Shown: piece after piece, positions 1-9,529 of the stretch | How the letters are laid out: the number at the start of each line of letters is the position of its first letter | How positions within the stretch are numbered: position 1 is the first letter of the stretch | Assembly: GCF_004137795.1 (NCBI RefSeq) | Contig: NZ_NWTM01000001.1 | Span: 1,849,229 to 1,913,228, forward strand | Direction of reading: 5' to 3' | DNA: 64,000 nt | Source: Pectobacterium zantedeschiae | Lineage (GTDB): Bacteria; Pseudomonadota; Gammaproteobacteria; Enterobacterales; Enterobacteriaceae | The notes under the pieces: model-generated | What the model saw: the letters and a program-made list of their open reading frames with translations, nothing else | Databases searched by the model: none | Told to the model about the DNA's origin: nothing | Program-made: the position numbers and the translations under genes

Positions 1-596
1 TCAAACACGTCACACTACCCGACGGCAGCCAGGTTGATATGGATGCAGGCAGCGCCATTGCCCTAGCCTACACGCCGCAAGAACGGCGAGTCACCCTGCT
101 GCAAGGTTCGGCCTGGTTCACTGTCGCACCGACGAATGCACAGGAAAAACGCCCTTTTCTGGTTGATGCCGCATCCGGCACCACACAGGCGTTGGGTACA
201 CAGTTCATTGTGCAAAATGCATCGCAGACAACGACCGTCGGCGTAGTGGAACACAGCGTTCAGGTAACGGCAAACGGGCAAGCGCTGCGGCTTGATGAGC
301 AACAGGCGGCACGCTATACCGAACAAGGTATGACACGCCTCCCTGGCTGGAATAGTCGCGAGCGCGGCGACTGGCGGCGCGGCCTGTTGATATTTGATCA
401 ACAGCCACTGGCTATTGTGATCGCCCGTATCAATCAGTATCGATCCGGCACTATCGTCATCTCCAACTCTGCGCTGCGCCAGCGTCAGGTTAGTGGCATG
501 TTTTCGCTGAACGAGCTGGATAGCGCGCTGCAAACCATGACCACCGAATTGGGTGCTAAAACGGTTTCACTCCCCGGCGTCACGATTCTGTACTGA
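1..596 (+). CDS. hasS: HasS-like FecR-family anti-sigma factor (3' part)
   Basis: The reading frame is open from the first bases of the window, so the N-terminus, including any cytoplasmic anti-sigma domain and membrane segment, lies outside. What is visible is the periplasmic FecR fold: LPDGSQVDMDAGS, then VTLLQGSAWFTVAP, FLVDAASGTTQALGTQF and a C-terminal region like the secretin/TonB-type domain that contacts the receptor. FecR proteins relay a signal from a TonB-dependent receptor to an ECF sigma factor. The next gene is the haem receptor HasR, whose N-terminus carries the matching signalling domain, so this is most likely HasS, controlling HasI. The sigma gene would lie upstream of the window. 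Confidence 0.85.
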   Translation, partial: KHVTLPDGSQVDMDAGSAIALAYTPQERRVTLLQGSAWFTVAPTNAQEKRPFLVDAASGTTQALGTQFIVQNASQTTTVGVVEHSVQVTANGQALRLDEQQAARYTEQGMTRLPGWNSRERGDWRRGLLIFDQQPLAIVIARINQYRSGTIVISNSALRQRQVSGMFSLNELDSALQTMTTELGAKTVSLPGVTILY

Positions 597-759
597 CCCC
601 CTTCTGACACCTGCCTTTCCCACTCCTGCAATACTGCTCAGGAGTGGCAATCTGTCATAAACCGCCCTTACGTTCACAAGGCTGCAACGCATTGGAGAAA
701 AAAATTTAAATATTTTTTTACGGGTTCTTTCATCTCAGCCGTCTTCATATTTAGGTAAT

Positions 760-778
760 GATTTTTATTATCATTTTC
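760..778 (+). promoter_or_regulatory. Fur box upstream of hasR
   Basis: GATTTTTATTATCATTTTC matches the 19-base Fur consensus at 14 of 19 positions by hand count. It lies in the AT-rich hasS-hasR gap about 80 bases before the hasR start, as expected for iron repression of a haem-uptake operon. Confidence 0.65.
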
Positions 779-857
779 ATTAAGAAAAATAGGGTTGATT
801 ATCCCTTTGTTTATTAATGCTTATTGATGATTTAACGGATGACAGACCAGGCGAAAA

Positions 858-3557
858 ATGTTTAAAAAAACACAACAGCAAGACAGCCGTTTGTTACAAC
901 TTAATCCACTTTCTCTTGCCGTCGGCATCGCGCTTTCGCTGCCGGGTTCGTTCCACTATGCGCAAGCAGAGACACAGGCCACCAACGTTCAGGAGGCCGC
1001 TCGCCAGAACACCGCCTTTTCCATCAGTTCACAACCCTTAAGTAGCGCACTGCTACGCTTCGCCGAACAAGCGGGGTTACAGGTCTTTTTTGCTGACGTA
1101 AAACTGGAAAATATGCAGGCCGCCGCACTTCAAGGACGTTTCACTCCCGAGCAAGGACTACGCCAGTTGATCGGTACCAATCCGGTCGATTTTCAGATTG
1201 GCAACAACGGCGTTATCACTCTGCGCCCTCGTTCAGCTAACGTCGATACGGTGAAAATAGACGATGTGATGACCGTTCGCGCATTTACTGTCGCCAACCC
1301 GGGAGACTGGATCTACGAACAGCCGCGTGCCATCAGCATCATTTCACGCGAGCAGATGGATAACCGCCCTGCTCGTCACGCTGCCGATATGCTGGAACAA
1401 TCTGCTGGCGTCTACTCTAGCGTCAGCCAGCAGGACCCCGCTCTGTCAGTCAACATTCGCGGCATACAGGATTATGGCCGCGTCAATATGAACATTGACG
1501 GTATGCGGCAAAACTTCCAAAAAAGCGGTCACGGACAGCGCAACGGCCAGATGTATATCGATTCAGAATTACTCTCTGGAGCCACGATTGTGAAAGGTGC
1601 CACAAGCGGCATGGGCGGTGCTGGCGCATTTGGTGGCATCGCGACATTTAACACCGTCAGCGCCAGTGACTTTCTAGCCCCGGGCAAAGAATTAGGTGGG
1701 AAGCTGCATGCCAGTACCGGCGATAACGGAACGCATTTTATTGGCAGTGGCGTTCTCGCGCTAGGTAACGAAAGCGGTGACATTCTGGTCGGTGCCAGCG
1801 AGCGCCATCTGGGCGACTACTGGCCTGGAAACAAAGGCAAAATTGGCGATATTCGTACCGCATCGGGAAGCGACGAAAACACACTTCGCGCCAGCGAATC
1901 ACTGAAACATGGCAAAGTCACTGACTCAGGCCACACGATGCGATCTCGTCTGGCTAAAGTAGGTTGGAACCTTCCCGCCAATCAACGCATCCAGTTAAGT
2001 TACTTGCAGACCCAGACAGACTCGCCCAATCCCAGTATGTTGACGAATACCACGTTTCCCGAACTGGGTTGGAAAAAAAGTGGATTTAGCAACATCATGT
2101 CACGCAGCAGCGCACTGGATTATCACTTGAACCCAGACGATCTCGACTGGATCGATTTTAGCGCAAAACTCTACTATGTCGACACAACGGATGAATCAGA
2201 TACCTACAGTACCAGCAGCAGCATCAATAATAGTTATTGGACGCGCAGCCGCATGCGAACTTACGGCATACAGGCACAGAATACCTCACGCTTTAGTTTA
2301 CCCGCCCAGCATACGCTAAGCGCCAACTACGGTATTGACGTTTTCTACGACAAGGCCAACAGTGAATCCACGCGCGAATCGATGGCAGGCGTTACGCCTG
2401 ATGGTAATCGCTCTCTGGCTAGTCTGTTCGCCAACCTGACCTACGGCTATGATGATTTCCTAACACTAGAAGGCGGCCTACGTTATGACCGCTATCGTCT
2501 GCGTGGCACCACGGGAATGGAGATCACCGAGTTCCCATATACAGTGGACGCCCCCTGCACAGCAAATCGTCTAACGCTTTGTTCAACCGTCAAGAATACT
2601 CACCTCTGGAAGGTGGATAGCGAAACCGGAAAGTTTTCCCCTACCGCCGCGATAGCGATTAAGCCGGGAATAAACTGGTTGGAATTGTTCAGTAATTATG
2701 GCAAGTCATGGCGTCCCCCCGCCATCACGGAAACCTTGACCACTGGCAGCGCGCACTCATCATCAACACAATATCCCAATCCCTATCTGGAACCAGAACG
2801 ATCCACAGCGTGGGAAACAGGGTTCAATGTTACGGCAAGCGAGTTGTTCACAGAATCCGATCGTCTGGTTGGAAAGGTGTCATATTTTGATACCAAGATA
2901 AGCAATTATATCAATATGGAAATCGGGCGAATTAAACCGGGTGTCTACACTGGGGCAGGTTCTGGTAACGCTGCCTATGTCAATAATCTGGTAAAAACGC
3001 GTTTCCGCGGCATTGAATATCAATTGAATTACGACACGGGTCGGTTTTATGCCGATCTGACCTACACCCGCATGATTGGTCAAAATGATTTTTGTTCAAA
3101 CCCAGCTTGGCTTGGCGGCGTTGTCATCCGCGAGGGTGGACGAAATAATTACTACGCCACCCCCTATGATCAAGTTAACAACTACGTCCAATGCAACTAC
3201 GGCACCGTTTTTAGCTCGTCATCCTATATGCCAAGCGATCGGGGAAGTCTCACTATTGGCACAAGAGCGTTTGATCGTAAATTAGATGCTGGAGCAGTAA
3301 TCCGCTACAACCGCGGCTATCAGGATCGCTCGGCGGTAAATCAAGCAGGAGGTACTGGCAATTTCTATGTCGCCGACTGGCCGAAATATACCCTATTCGA
3401 TCTCTATGCCAGCTATCAAGTAACGAATAATTTAAAGGTCAGTGGAGCGATAGAAAACGTTACTAATCGCGCATACATCGTTAGTTATGGCGATTCAATT
3501 TCATACACGCTGGGGAGAGGAAGAACCATCCAAGGTGGAATTGAATATCGCTTTTAA
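858..3557 (+). CDS. hasR: TonB-dependent haem/hemophore receptor HasR
   Basis: The 899-residue outer-membrane receptor takes haem from the hemophore HasA and imports it with TonB energy. The sequence shows a signal peptide ending near HYAQA. An STN signalling domain follows (about residues 50-105, FSISSQPLSSALLRFAEQAG), then a plug (about 150-260, with NIRGIQDYGRVNMNIDGMRQ) and a long beta-barrel closing with the terminal aromatic GGIEYRF. The STN domain is the kind that signals to a FecR-type anti-sigma, and such a gene lies directly upstream. hasA follows after about 120 bases. A Fur-like box precedes the gene. Length and order match Serratia HasR. Confidence 0.93.
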   Translation: MFKKTQQQDSRLLQLNPLSLAVGIALSLPGSFHYAQAETQATNVQEAARQNTAFSISSQPLSSALLRFAEQAGLQVFFADVKLENMQAAALQGRFTPEQGLRQLIGTNPVDFQIGNNGVITLRPRSANVDTVKIDDVMTVRAFTVANPGDWIYEQPRAISIISREQMDNRPARHAADMLEQSAGVYSSVSQQDPALSVNIRGIQDYGRVNMNIDGMRQNFQKSGHGQRNGQMYIDSELLSGATIVKGATSGMGGAGAFGGIATFNTVSASDFLAPGKELGGKLHASTGDNGTHFIGSGVLALGNESGDILVGASERHLGDYWPGNKGKIGDIRTASGSDENTLRASESLKHGKVTDSGHTMRSRLAKVGWNLPANQRIQLSYLQTQTDSPNPSMLTNTTFPELGWKKSGFSNIMSRSSALDYHLNPDDLDWIDFSAKLYYVDTTDESDTYSTSSSINNSYWTRSRMRTYGIQAQNTSRFSLPAQHTLSANYGIDVFYDKANSESTRESMAGVTPDGNRSLASLFANLTYGYDDFLTLEGGLRYDRYRLRGTTGMEITEFPYTVDAPCTANRLTLCSTVKNTHLWKVDSETGKFSPTAAIAIKPGINWLELFSNYGKSWRPPAITETLTTGSAHSSSTQYPNPYLEPERSTAWETGFNVTASELFTESDRLVGKVSYFDTKISNYINMEIGRIKPGVYTGAGSGNAAYVNNLVKTRFRGIEYQLNYDTGRFYADLTYTRMIGQNDFCSNPAWLGGVVIREGGRNNYYATPYDQVNNYVQCNYGTVFSSSSYMPSDRGSLTIGTRAFDRKLDAGAVIRYNRGYQDRSAVNQAGGTGNFYVADWPKYTLFDLYASYQVTNNLKVSGAIENVTNRAYIVSYGDSISYTLGRGRTIQGGIEYRF

Positions 3558-3678
3558 GCATTCTTCGCAGGAATTGTCTGCGAGTGAATCAGCCGCGAGT
3601 CATTTCGATGAGCGGTTCGACAGAGGGGGGGGTAAAACACCTCCGTTCATCAGATAGAGTATTAATGAGGAATAAAAC

Positions 3679-4266
3679 ATGAGTTTAAGTATTCAGTATG
3701 ACACCGAGTTTTCCAGTTATTCTATCTCCCAGTATCTGACCGAGTGGTCCTCTTTATTCGGCGATGCAAACCATACCAACAATAATGTCACCGACAGCAA
3801 CTCTGGGGGTTTCTACGGTGGCACCTCCTGGAATAACGGGACACAATATGCTCTGGTCAGCCCAAATAACGACACCTCTGCCTTCGTTGCCGAAGGCAAC
3901 CTGACATATCAATTCTCTAACCACGTTCTGTACGGCCAACTGGACACACTAACCTTTGGTGACGGCCTGAGCGGTGGCACCAGCACCGAATACGCGATTC
4001 AAGAACCCCAAGTCACCTTTAGTGGTCTGGATCTCTCTAGCATCGTGGATAGTGGCCGTGAGGGTGTGGTACACGAAGTGGTTTACGGCCTGATGAGCGG
4101 CCAGGTGCAGCCACTGCTGGATGCGTTGGCTAACGCGGGTATCGATATTAACGCCAGCCTGGATAGTCTGAGCTTCGCAACAGCGACTTCCGATGCGGCA
4201 CTTTCTGCCGATACCGTGGTTGACGTGGTCGGCGTCGCCGAAACGGCCGATCTGCTGGCGGCATAA
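3679..4266 (+). CDS. hasA: Secreted hemophore HasA
   Basis: This small extracellular protein (195 residues) captures haem and hands it to HasR. It has no N-terminal signal peptide; the C-terminus ends in a hydrophobic tail, ADLLAA, like the uncleaved type I secretion signal of Serratia HasA (ELLAA). The haem ligands are in place: His32 within FGDANHTN, a tyrosine at 77 in GNLTY, and His82, which matches the supporting histidine of the Serratia protein. The strings NSGGFYGG, TFGDGLSGG and VVHEVVYGLMSG are family hallmarks. A GAGGAAT ribosome site precedes the ATG. The exporter genes follow downstream. Confidence 0.95.
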   Translation: MSLSIQYDTEFSSYSISQYLTEWSSLFGDANHTNNNVTDSNSGGFYGGTSWNNGTQYALVSPNNDTSAFVAEGNLTYQFSNHVLYGQLDTLTFGDGLSGGTSTEYAIQEPQVTFSGLDLSSIVDSGREGVVHEVVYGLMSGQVQPLLDALANAGIDINASLDSLSFATATSDAALSADTVVDVVGVAETADLLAA

Positions 4267-4268
4267 GA

Positions 4269-4300
4269 AAACGGCTAAAAGATGACGCTTTTAGCCGTTT
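4269..4300 (+). terminator. Hairpin between hasA and hasD
   Basis: A 13-base perfect inverted repeat (AAACGGCTAAAAG and CTTTTAGCCGTTT, six-base loop) starts two bases after the hasA stop. There is no good T-tract beyond the stem, so it may be a leaky terminator or an mRNA-stabilising 3' structure rather than a full stop. Confidence 0.6.
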
Positions 4301-4331
4301 GAGTGAACACCGTCGCGGTACGGAGAGAGTA

Positions 4332-4380
4332 ATACCCTAAATAATTCGCGTTGCAGGGATGCAGCGTGAAGTATGGCGGG
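4332..4380 (+). repeat. Collapsed ERIC element
   Basis: The left ERIC end (TACCCTAAATAATTCGCGTTGC) and a version of the right end (GCAGCGTGAAGTATGGCGGG) lie back to back in about 49 bases, so the whole core of the element is missing. The remnant sits in the hasA-hasD gap. Confidence 0.7.
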
Positions 4381-4523
4381 CACGGCACCGCGGCGGTCTA
4401 TTGAGTGTAATAACCGTTGGCAAACCGCGTCAATAGCGGTACGGCTAACCACTTCCTCCCTCTTCTGCGTGTGGGCACACCACAGTGAGAACGATGGCGA
4501 TTTTATTGAAGAAGGAACATCCC

Positions 4524-6377
4524 ATGCCCGCATCTTATCCAGCTTCATCAGGCAGGGAGATTATTGACGCGCTGGCCGCCTATCGTCAGGGGTTCTGGGG
4601 TATTGGCCTGTTCAGCGCCGTCATCAACCTGCTGATGCTGGCTCCAGCCATTTATATGCTTCAGGTCTATGACCGCGTACTGCCGTCCAGCAGTACGATG
4701 ACGCTAGCGATGCTGACGATCATGATGCTGGTTCTATTTTTATTGATGGGATTATTGGAATGGATACGCAGCGCCGTAGTCATCCGTCTCGGTACACAGA
4801 TGGATATGCGTTTGAATCAGCGTGTCTACAATGCGGCATTTGAAAGTAACCTCAAAAACGGAACTGCGGGTGCCGGACAAGCCTTAAACGATCTTACCGC
4901 CCTGCGTCAGTTTGCCACTGGGAATGCACTGTTCGCCTTCTTTGATGCCCCGTGGTTTCCGGTTTATCTCTTAGTCATCTTCTTACTTCATCCCTGGCTT
5001 GGCGTCATGGCGCTGGCGGGGGCGATCGTGCTGATTGTACTGGCCTGGCTGAATCAAAAACTTACGCGCGAACCCTTGGCATTAGCCGCACAAAACACCG
5101 TTCAGGCGACTCAACAAGCCAATGCCAACCTGCGCAACGCCGATGCTATCGAAGCAATGGGGATGCTGCCCGCCATGCGCGAACGTTGGCTGACGCAGCA
5201 TAAAGCCTTTCTCTATTATCAGAATGTTGCCAGCGAAAAGAGCGCCAACATTACCTCACTGACGAAGAGCACTCGGCTGGCACTTCAGTCGCTGATGCTA
5301 GGCCTGGGCGCGCTGCTGGCCGTCAACGGCGATATCACACCCGGAATGATGATTGCGGGCTCCATTCTGGTAGGTCGCGTACTCAGCCCGATCGATCAGA
5401 TCATTGGCGTCTGGAAACAGTGGATGCAGGCGCGTCTCGCCTGGCAACGTCTTAATATCCTGCTCGATAATCACCCCGCTCGACCTGCTGGCATGGCATT
5501 GCCTGCGCCAGAAGGTAAACTTCAGGTGGAACAGCTCAGCGCCAACGCGCCCAACACCCGCACTCCGATACTCGCCAACATCACATTTGAACTGGCTCCC
5601 GGCGATATACTCGGCGTCTTAGGCCCTTCTGGTTCAGGTAAATCCACCCTCGCCCGCCTGCTAGTTGCCGCCATGCCTGCACTCGGTGGCAAAGTCAGGC
5701 TGGACGGTGCCGACATGCACCAATGGGACAAAGGTGACTTAGGACGTTTCGTCGGATACTTGCCACAGGATGTGCAGCTTTTCAGCGGAACGATTGCCGA
5801 AAATATCGCACGCTTCACTCAACCAGATCCCGAGAAGATCGTCGCCGCCGCCATCACGGCAGGCGTCCACGAGATGATTCTACGGTTACCACAAGGCTAC
5901 GATACACTGCTGGGTGAAGGCGGTGCCGGGCTGTCCGGTGGCCAGAAGCAGCGCGTCGCCCTCGCCAGAGCCATTTATAACCAGCCACGCCTGATCGTGA
6001 TGGATGAACCGAATGCCAGTCTGGATGACGACGGCGAGAAAGCCTTATTGGCAGCGATTGCCGCGCAGCAGGAAGCCCAAAGCACACAGGTGCTGATCAC
6101 GCATAAACCCGCCCTGCTGTCCTGCGCAAACAAACTGTTGGTTCTACGCGCCGGACAGATCCAGTATTTCGGCGCGACAGAGCAGGTGCTGAAAGAACTA
6201 CAGCGTGCCAAGCCCGCTAATGCCTCTATGACCAACCCGATGGCTAAACCCGTCAGTACCAAACCCGTTAAGGCGGTTGACGCCGCGAATGCGTTTAGCC
6301 CAAAAGAGCCCGGTTCAACGGGTCTTAGCATGGTGTACAGCGCACCGACGTCTCGCCGTGTCGCACCGGATAAATAA
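4524..6377 (+). CDS. hasD: Type I secretion ABC exporter HasD
   Basis: This inner-membrane ABC transporter (617 residues from the chosen start) powers HasA secretion. The N-terminal half has the type I exporter membrane domain (hydrophobic segments between about residues 25 and 290, including the [20 protein letters not shown] string typical of PrtD/HasD). The C-terminal half is the ATPase: Walker [10 protein letters not shown], signature LSGGQKQR, Walker [12 protein letters not shown] place the start at MPASYP because GAAGGA stands just ahead of it; an in-frame ATG 33 bases upstream lacks such a site. The C-terminal tail of about 60 residues is low-complexity and proline/alanine rich. It is followed by hasE. 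Confidence 0.92.
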   Translation: MPASYPASSGREIIDALAAYRQGFWGIGLFSAVINLLMLAPAIYMLQVYDRVLPSSSTMTLAMLTIMMLVLFLLMGLLEWIRSAVVIRLGTQMDMRLNQRVYNAAFESNLKNGTAGAGQALNDLTALRQFATGNALFAFFDAPWFPVYLLVIFLLHPWLGVMALAGAIVLIVLAWLNQKLTREPLALAAQNTVQATQQANANLRNADAIEAMGMLPAMRERWLTQHKAFLYYQNVASEKSANITSLTKSTRLALQSLMLGLGALLAVNGDITPGMMIAGSILVGRVLSPIDQIIGVWKQWMQARLAWQRLNILLDNHPARPAGMALPAPEGKLQVEQLSANAPNTRTPILANITFELAPGDILGVLGPSGSGKSTLARLLVAAMPALGGKVRLDGADMHQWDKGDLGRFVGYLPQDVQLFSGTIAENIARFTQPDPEKIVAAAITAGVHEMILRLPQGYDTLLGEGGAGLSGGQKQRVALARAIYNQPRLIVMDEPNASLDDDGEKALLAAIAAQQEAQSTQVLITHKPALLSCANKLLVLRAGQIQYFGATEQVLKELQRAKPANASMTNPMAKPVSTKPVKAVDAANAFSPKEPGSTGLSMVYSAPTSRRVAPDK

Positions 6378-6441
6378 GGCTCAGCACATTGGCAACGAAC
6401 ACCTGTCGTCAGGAAAGCATCATGGAAAGAAGAGGATAACC

Positions 6442-7800
6442 ATGTCCGCGTTACGCAAAGTCCCATCACAGCCGACAGTCCCCCAGCATCCGGTAGAGGA
6501 TAACGTAGCCGCGATGCCGTTACATACTGATGCCGGACGCTATTTAAAGCACGGTCTTTGGCTAGTTCTGGCTGGCTTTGGTGGCCTGCTACTCTGGGCT
6601 GGCATGGCACCGTTGGATAAAGGCGTCGCGGTGTCCGGCCGGGTCGTCGTCGCGGATAACCGTAAAGCAGTACAGCCCGTCAGCAGCGGACGCATCGCCT
6701 CGCTTGCCGTGCGAGACGGCGATCGTGTGCAGGTCGGGCAAATCCTTGCCACGCTGGATCAAACGCCCGCTCAGGCACAGCGCGATAATTTGGCCACTCA
6801 ATTGCAGGAAGCACATGCAGGTGAAGCACGCCTGCTGGCGGAACGCGACGATCTGAACACGATCCTTTTCCCTGCCGCCACAGATCAATACAACACCGTC
6901 ACACAGCAAATTCAAATTGCCCAGCAGCAGCTCTTCATCAGCCGTCGTGCGGCGCTGCAACAGGAGCGCGCCGCCATGCAAGCCGCCATCATCGGGGCAA
7001 AAGCCCAGTCGCAAGGTTCACAGGCGTTGCTTTCCAGCAGTCAAACACAGTTCCAGATCGTCAATGAACAGTTACGCGGGCTGCGCCCATTGGCGCAAGA
7101 AGGCTATATCGCCCGTAATCGCCTGCTGGACGTCGAGCGACAGGCCGCTCAGCTAGCAGGCGCGATTGCGCAGGAACGCAATAATCAGGTGCAACTCCAG
7201 CAGCAGGTTGTCGAGCTGGAACAAAAGATCCAGCAAAGCCAGAACGAATACCAAAAAGACGTGCGCGCCCAGCTCGCCGATACACAGCGTTCCATTCAGG
7301 ATCTCACCCAGCGGTTGAAAACGGCGGAGTATGAGCTTCAGCACACGCACATTCGCGCTCCCGCTAGCGGAACGGTAGTCGGGTTGGCGCTGCACACCGA
7401 AGGCGGCGTAGTGAATAGCGGGCAGATGCTGATGGAGATCGTTCCCGATGGGCAGCCGTTATTAATTGACGCACAACTGCCTATCGAGCTGGTGGACCGA
7501 GTCAATAACGGACTACCGGTCGAGCTGCTGTTTTCTGCTTTCAATCAAAGCACTACACCGCGTATTTCCGGCGTTGTCGCACTCATCGGTGCCGACCAGT
7601 TAGTCGAGCAACAGACAGGAAAACCTTATTACGCCTTGCGTATTCACGTCGATGAACAAGGTAAACAGCAGCTCGCTGGGCTGGACGTTCGCCCCGGCAT
7701 GCCAGTAGAAGCCTTTATTCGTACCGGTGAGCGCTCTCTGCTCAACTACCTGTTCAAACCACTTTCCGATCGCCTGCATCTGGCGTTGACCGAGGAATAA
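6442..7800 (+). CDS. hasE: Type I secretion membrane-fusion protein HasE
   Basis: A 452-residue HlyD-family adaptor that links the ABC exporter HasD to the outer-membrane channel. It has a short cytoplasmic N-terminus, one transmembrane segment at about residues 37-57 (HGLWLVLAGFGGLLLWAGM), a lipoyl-like half (PVSSGRIASLAVRDGDRVQVGQ), a long glutamine-rich coiled coil (about residues 110-300) and the HlyD signature region with IRAPASGTVVGL. AGAGGA precedes the ATG. The next gene begins two bases after the stop, so the two are co-transcribed. Confidence 0.92.
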   Translation: MSALRKVPSQPTVPQHPVEDNVAAMPLHTDAGRYLKHGLWLVLAGFGGLLLWAGMAPLDKGVAVSGRVVVADNRKAVQPVSSGRIASLAVRDGDRVQVGQILATLDQTPAQAQRDNLATQLQEAHAGEARLLAERDDLNTILFPAATDQYNTVTQQIQIAQQQLFISRRAALQQERAAMQAAIIGAKAQSQGSQALLSSSQTQFQIVNEQLRGLRPLAQEGYIARNRLLDVERQAAQLAGAIAQERNNQVQLQQQVVELEQKIQQSQNEYQKDVRAQLADTQRSIQDLTQRLKTAEYELQHTHIRAPASGTVVGLALHTEGGVVNSGQMLMEIVPDGQPLLIDAQLPIELVDRVNNGLPVELLFSAFNQSTTPRISGVVALIGADQLVEQQTGKPYYALRIHVDEQGKQQLAGLDVRPGMPVEAFIRTGERSLLNYLFKPLSDRLHLALTEE

Positions 7801-7802
7801 CC

Positions 7803-9173
7803 ATGCTGCGCCTTTCATCTGCTTACCGCGCGGCGCTCCGCTCCTGCTATGCCGTACCCATTTATGCCGCCCCCTTCTTCCTCGCGCTAATATACAGCGC
7901 ACCGAGTCAGGCTATGGGGCTAATGGAAGCCTGGCAGCATGCGCTGACACACGATCCAACTTTCCAGGCTGCCGTGCATGCACGTAACGCCGACAGCGAA
8001 GAGAAGAACATCGGGCGCGCAGGACTACTGCCGAAAGTCACCTATGACTATAACCAGTCCCGCAACGATTCTACGGTCACCACAGGTGGCCAACAATCGG
8101 AGCGGGATTACACTAGTCGCGCTTCCAGTTTTTCCCTGCAACAGCCGCTGATCGACTACGCGGCGTGGTCGCGCTATCAGCAAGGTGAAGCTAGTGCGGT
8201 GTTGGCAGACGAACAACTGCGCGATGCCAGCCAGCAGTTGCTGGTACGCCTATTTCAGGCCTACACCAACGTGCTATTTAGCCGTGAGCAGATTACGCTG
8301 GTTCAGGCACAGCAACGTGCTTATCGTGAGCAATATCAGTTGAATCAACGCCTCTTCCAGCAGGGAGAAGGCACCCGCACCGATATGCTGGAAACCGAGG
8401 CGCGGGTCAATCTGACTGAGGCACAGCTCATCGAAGCACAGGACAATCTGGATATCAGCCTACGCGAACTGGAAACGTTGCTGGGTATGCCAATTGGCGT
8501 AGAGCAGCTTGCGGCGCTGACCCCGCGCTTCACACCACTGCCGCTTCAGCCTGCTGGCTATCAGCACTGGCAATCACTGGCGTTACATCACAACGCTCAA
8601 CTACTGGCGCTGAATCAATCGCTGGCCGTGGCGAAATACAGCATTGAACGTAACCGGGCAGGCCACCTGCCGCAGGTCACACTGGTCGCCAGCACCCGCA
8701 ACACCCAGTCAGATACCGAAAACAGCTACAACCAGAAATATGATACGCGCTCGATTGGCATCCGCGTCAGCGTGCCGATTTTTGCTGGTGGTGGCGTATC
8801 GGCGGCGACGCGTCAGGCAAAGGAGCGCTATCAGCAAGCCGCGCGGGAAAAAGATGAACAGACGGCAACCATTCAGACGGAATTACGCCGCCAGTTTAAT
8901 TTGGTCACCAGCAGTCAGGCGAAAATCCGCGCCTATGAACTGGCGGAAAAATCGGCACTGGCGTTGGTCACTGCAACCCAAAAGAGCGTTCAGGGTGGGG
9001 AACGCGTGAACCTTGACGTGCTGAGTGCCGAACAACAGCTTTACGGTGCACGGCGCGATCTGACTGAGGCTCGCTATACCTGGCTAACAGCCTGGCTACA
9101 GTTGCGTTACTACGCTGGCACGCTGGATGAGCAGACGCTGCGTCAGTTAGCGACCTATTTCGTGCATAGCTAG
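7803..9173 (+). CDS. hasF: TolC-like outer-membrane channel of the Has exporter
   Basis: A 456-residue TolC/PrtF-family protein. It has a cleavable signal peptide (hydrophobic stretch ending near APSQA), two repeated outer-membrane-efflux domains, and the typical start of the mature protein (GLMEAWQHALTHDPTFQAA). It completes a dedicated tripartite type I machine with HasD and HasE. In Serratia the equivalent channel is not part of the has operon, whereas protease-secretion operons of soft-rot bacteria carry their own PrtF. No hasB (TonB-like) gene follows; the DNA after the stop is an IS remnant. Confidence 0.88.
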   Translation: MLRLSSAYRAALRSCYAVPIYAAPFFLALIYSAPSQAMGLMEAWQHALTHDPTFQAAVHARNADSEEKNIGRAGLLPKVTYDYNQSRNDSTVTTGGQQSERDYTSRASSFSLQQPLIDYAAWSRYQQGEASAVLADEQLRDASQQLLVRLFQAYTNVLFSREQITLVQAQQRAYREQYQLNQRLFQQGEGTRTDMLETEARVNLTEAQLIEAQDNLDISLRELETLLGMPIGVEQLAALTPRFTPLPLQPAGYQHWQSLALHHNAQLLALNQSLAVAKYSIERNRAGHLPQVTLVASTRNTQSDTENSYNQKYDTRSIGIRVSVPIFAGGGVSAATRQAKERYQQAAREKDEQTATIQTELRRQFNLVTSSQAKIRAYELAEKSALALVTATQKSVQGGERVNLDVLSAEQQLYGARRDLTEARYTWLTAWLQLRYYAGTLDEQTLRQLATYFVHS

Positions 9174-9221
9174 ATGACGTTTATAGACACTTCTGAAATG
9201 TTCAGAATACGGCTATTCATA

Positions 9222-9375
9222 TCCATTTATCGGCTCCGTCGACGTATGCCAATACCGCGGTGGATTCTTCTCGCGCTCCATAGATCTTTTTCTGTACCTT
9301 CTCACGCGTTAAAAGCGGGGAAACACTTTCTGCAACGGCGTTGTCATGACCTTCTCCACGTCGACTCATACTGTC
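9222..9375 (-). pseudogene. Remnant of an IS3-family transposase (OrfB C-terminus)
   Basis: Read on the minus strand, this stretch encodes MSRRGEGHDNAVAES followed by a REKVQKKIYGAREE-like string. These correspond to the conserved C-terminal part of IS3-family OrfB integrases (MSRRG.CYDNA..ES and K.ER...IY.TREEA). The frame breaks on both sides, no start is present and most of the transposase is missing. It is a short dead fragment left just downstream of the has cluster. I see no clear terminal inverted repeats. Confidence 0.75.
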
Positions 9376-9529
9376 TTTTGAAGCAGGCCGTTAGCTCATA
9401 TATCGATACGCTTAACGCATCCAGCAACACCTCTGTATTGGCGTATGCGTTTGTGATTGCGATTTATCGACAGTGAGTAACATAATGCCTACATGATTAT
9501 CCTAGCCAGTGTAGTTAGAGGTTGTATCG

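Noticed and set aside
5975-6610. A 211-codon minus-strand frame across the hasD-hasE junction
   Set aside because: It is antisense to two well-supported genes and has no family features.
9174-9476. A 100-codon plus-strand reading frame after the TolC-like gene
   Set aside because: It is the antisense of an IS3-family transposase remnant, starts right at the upstream stop and resembles no protein.
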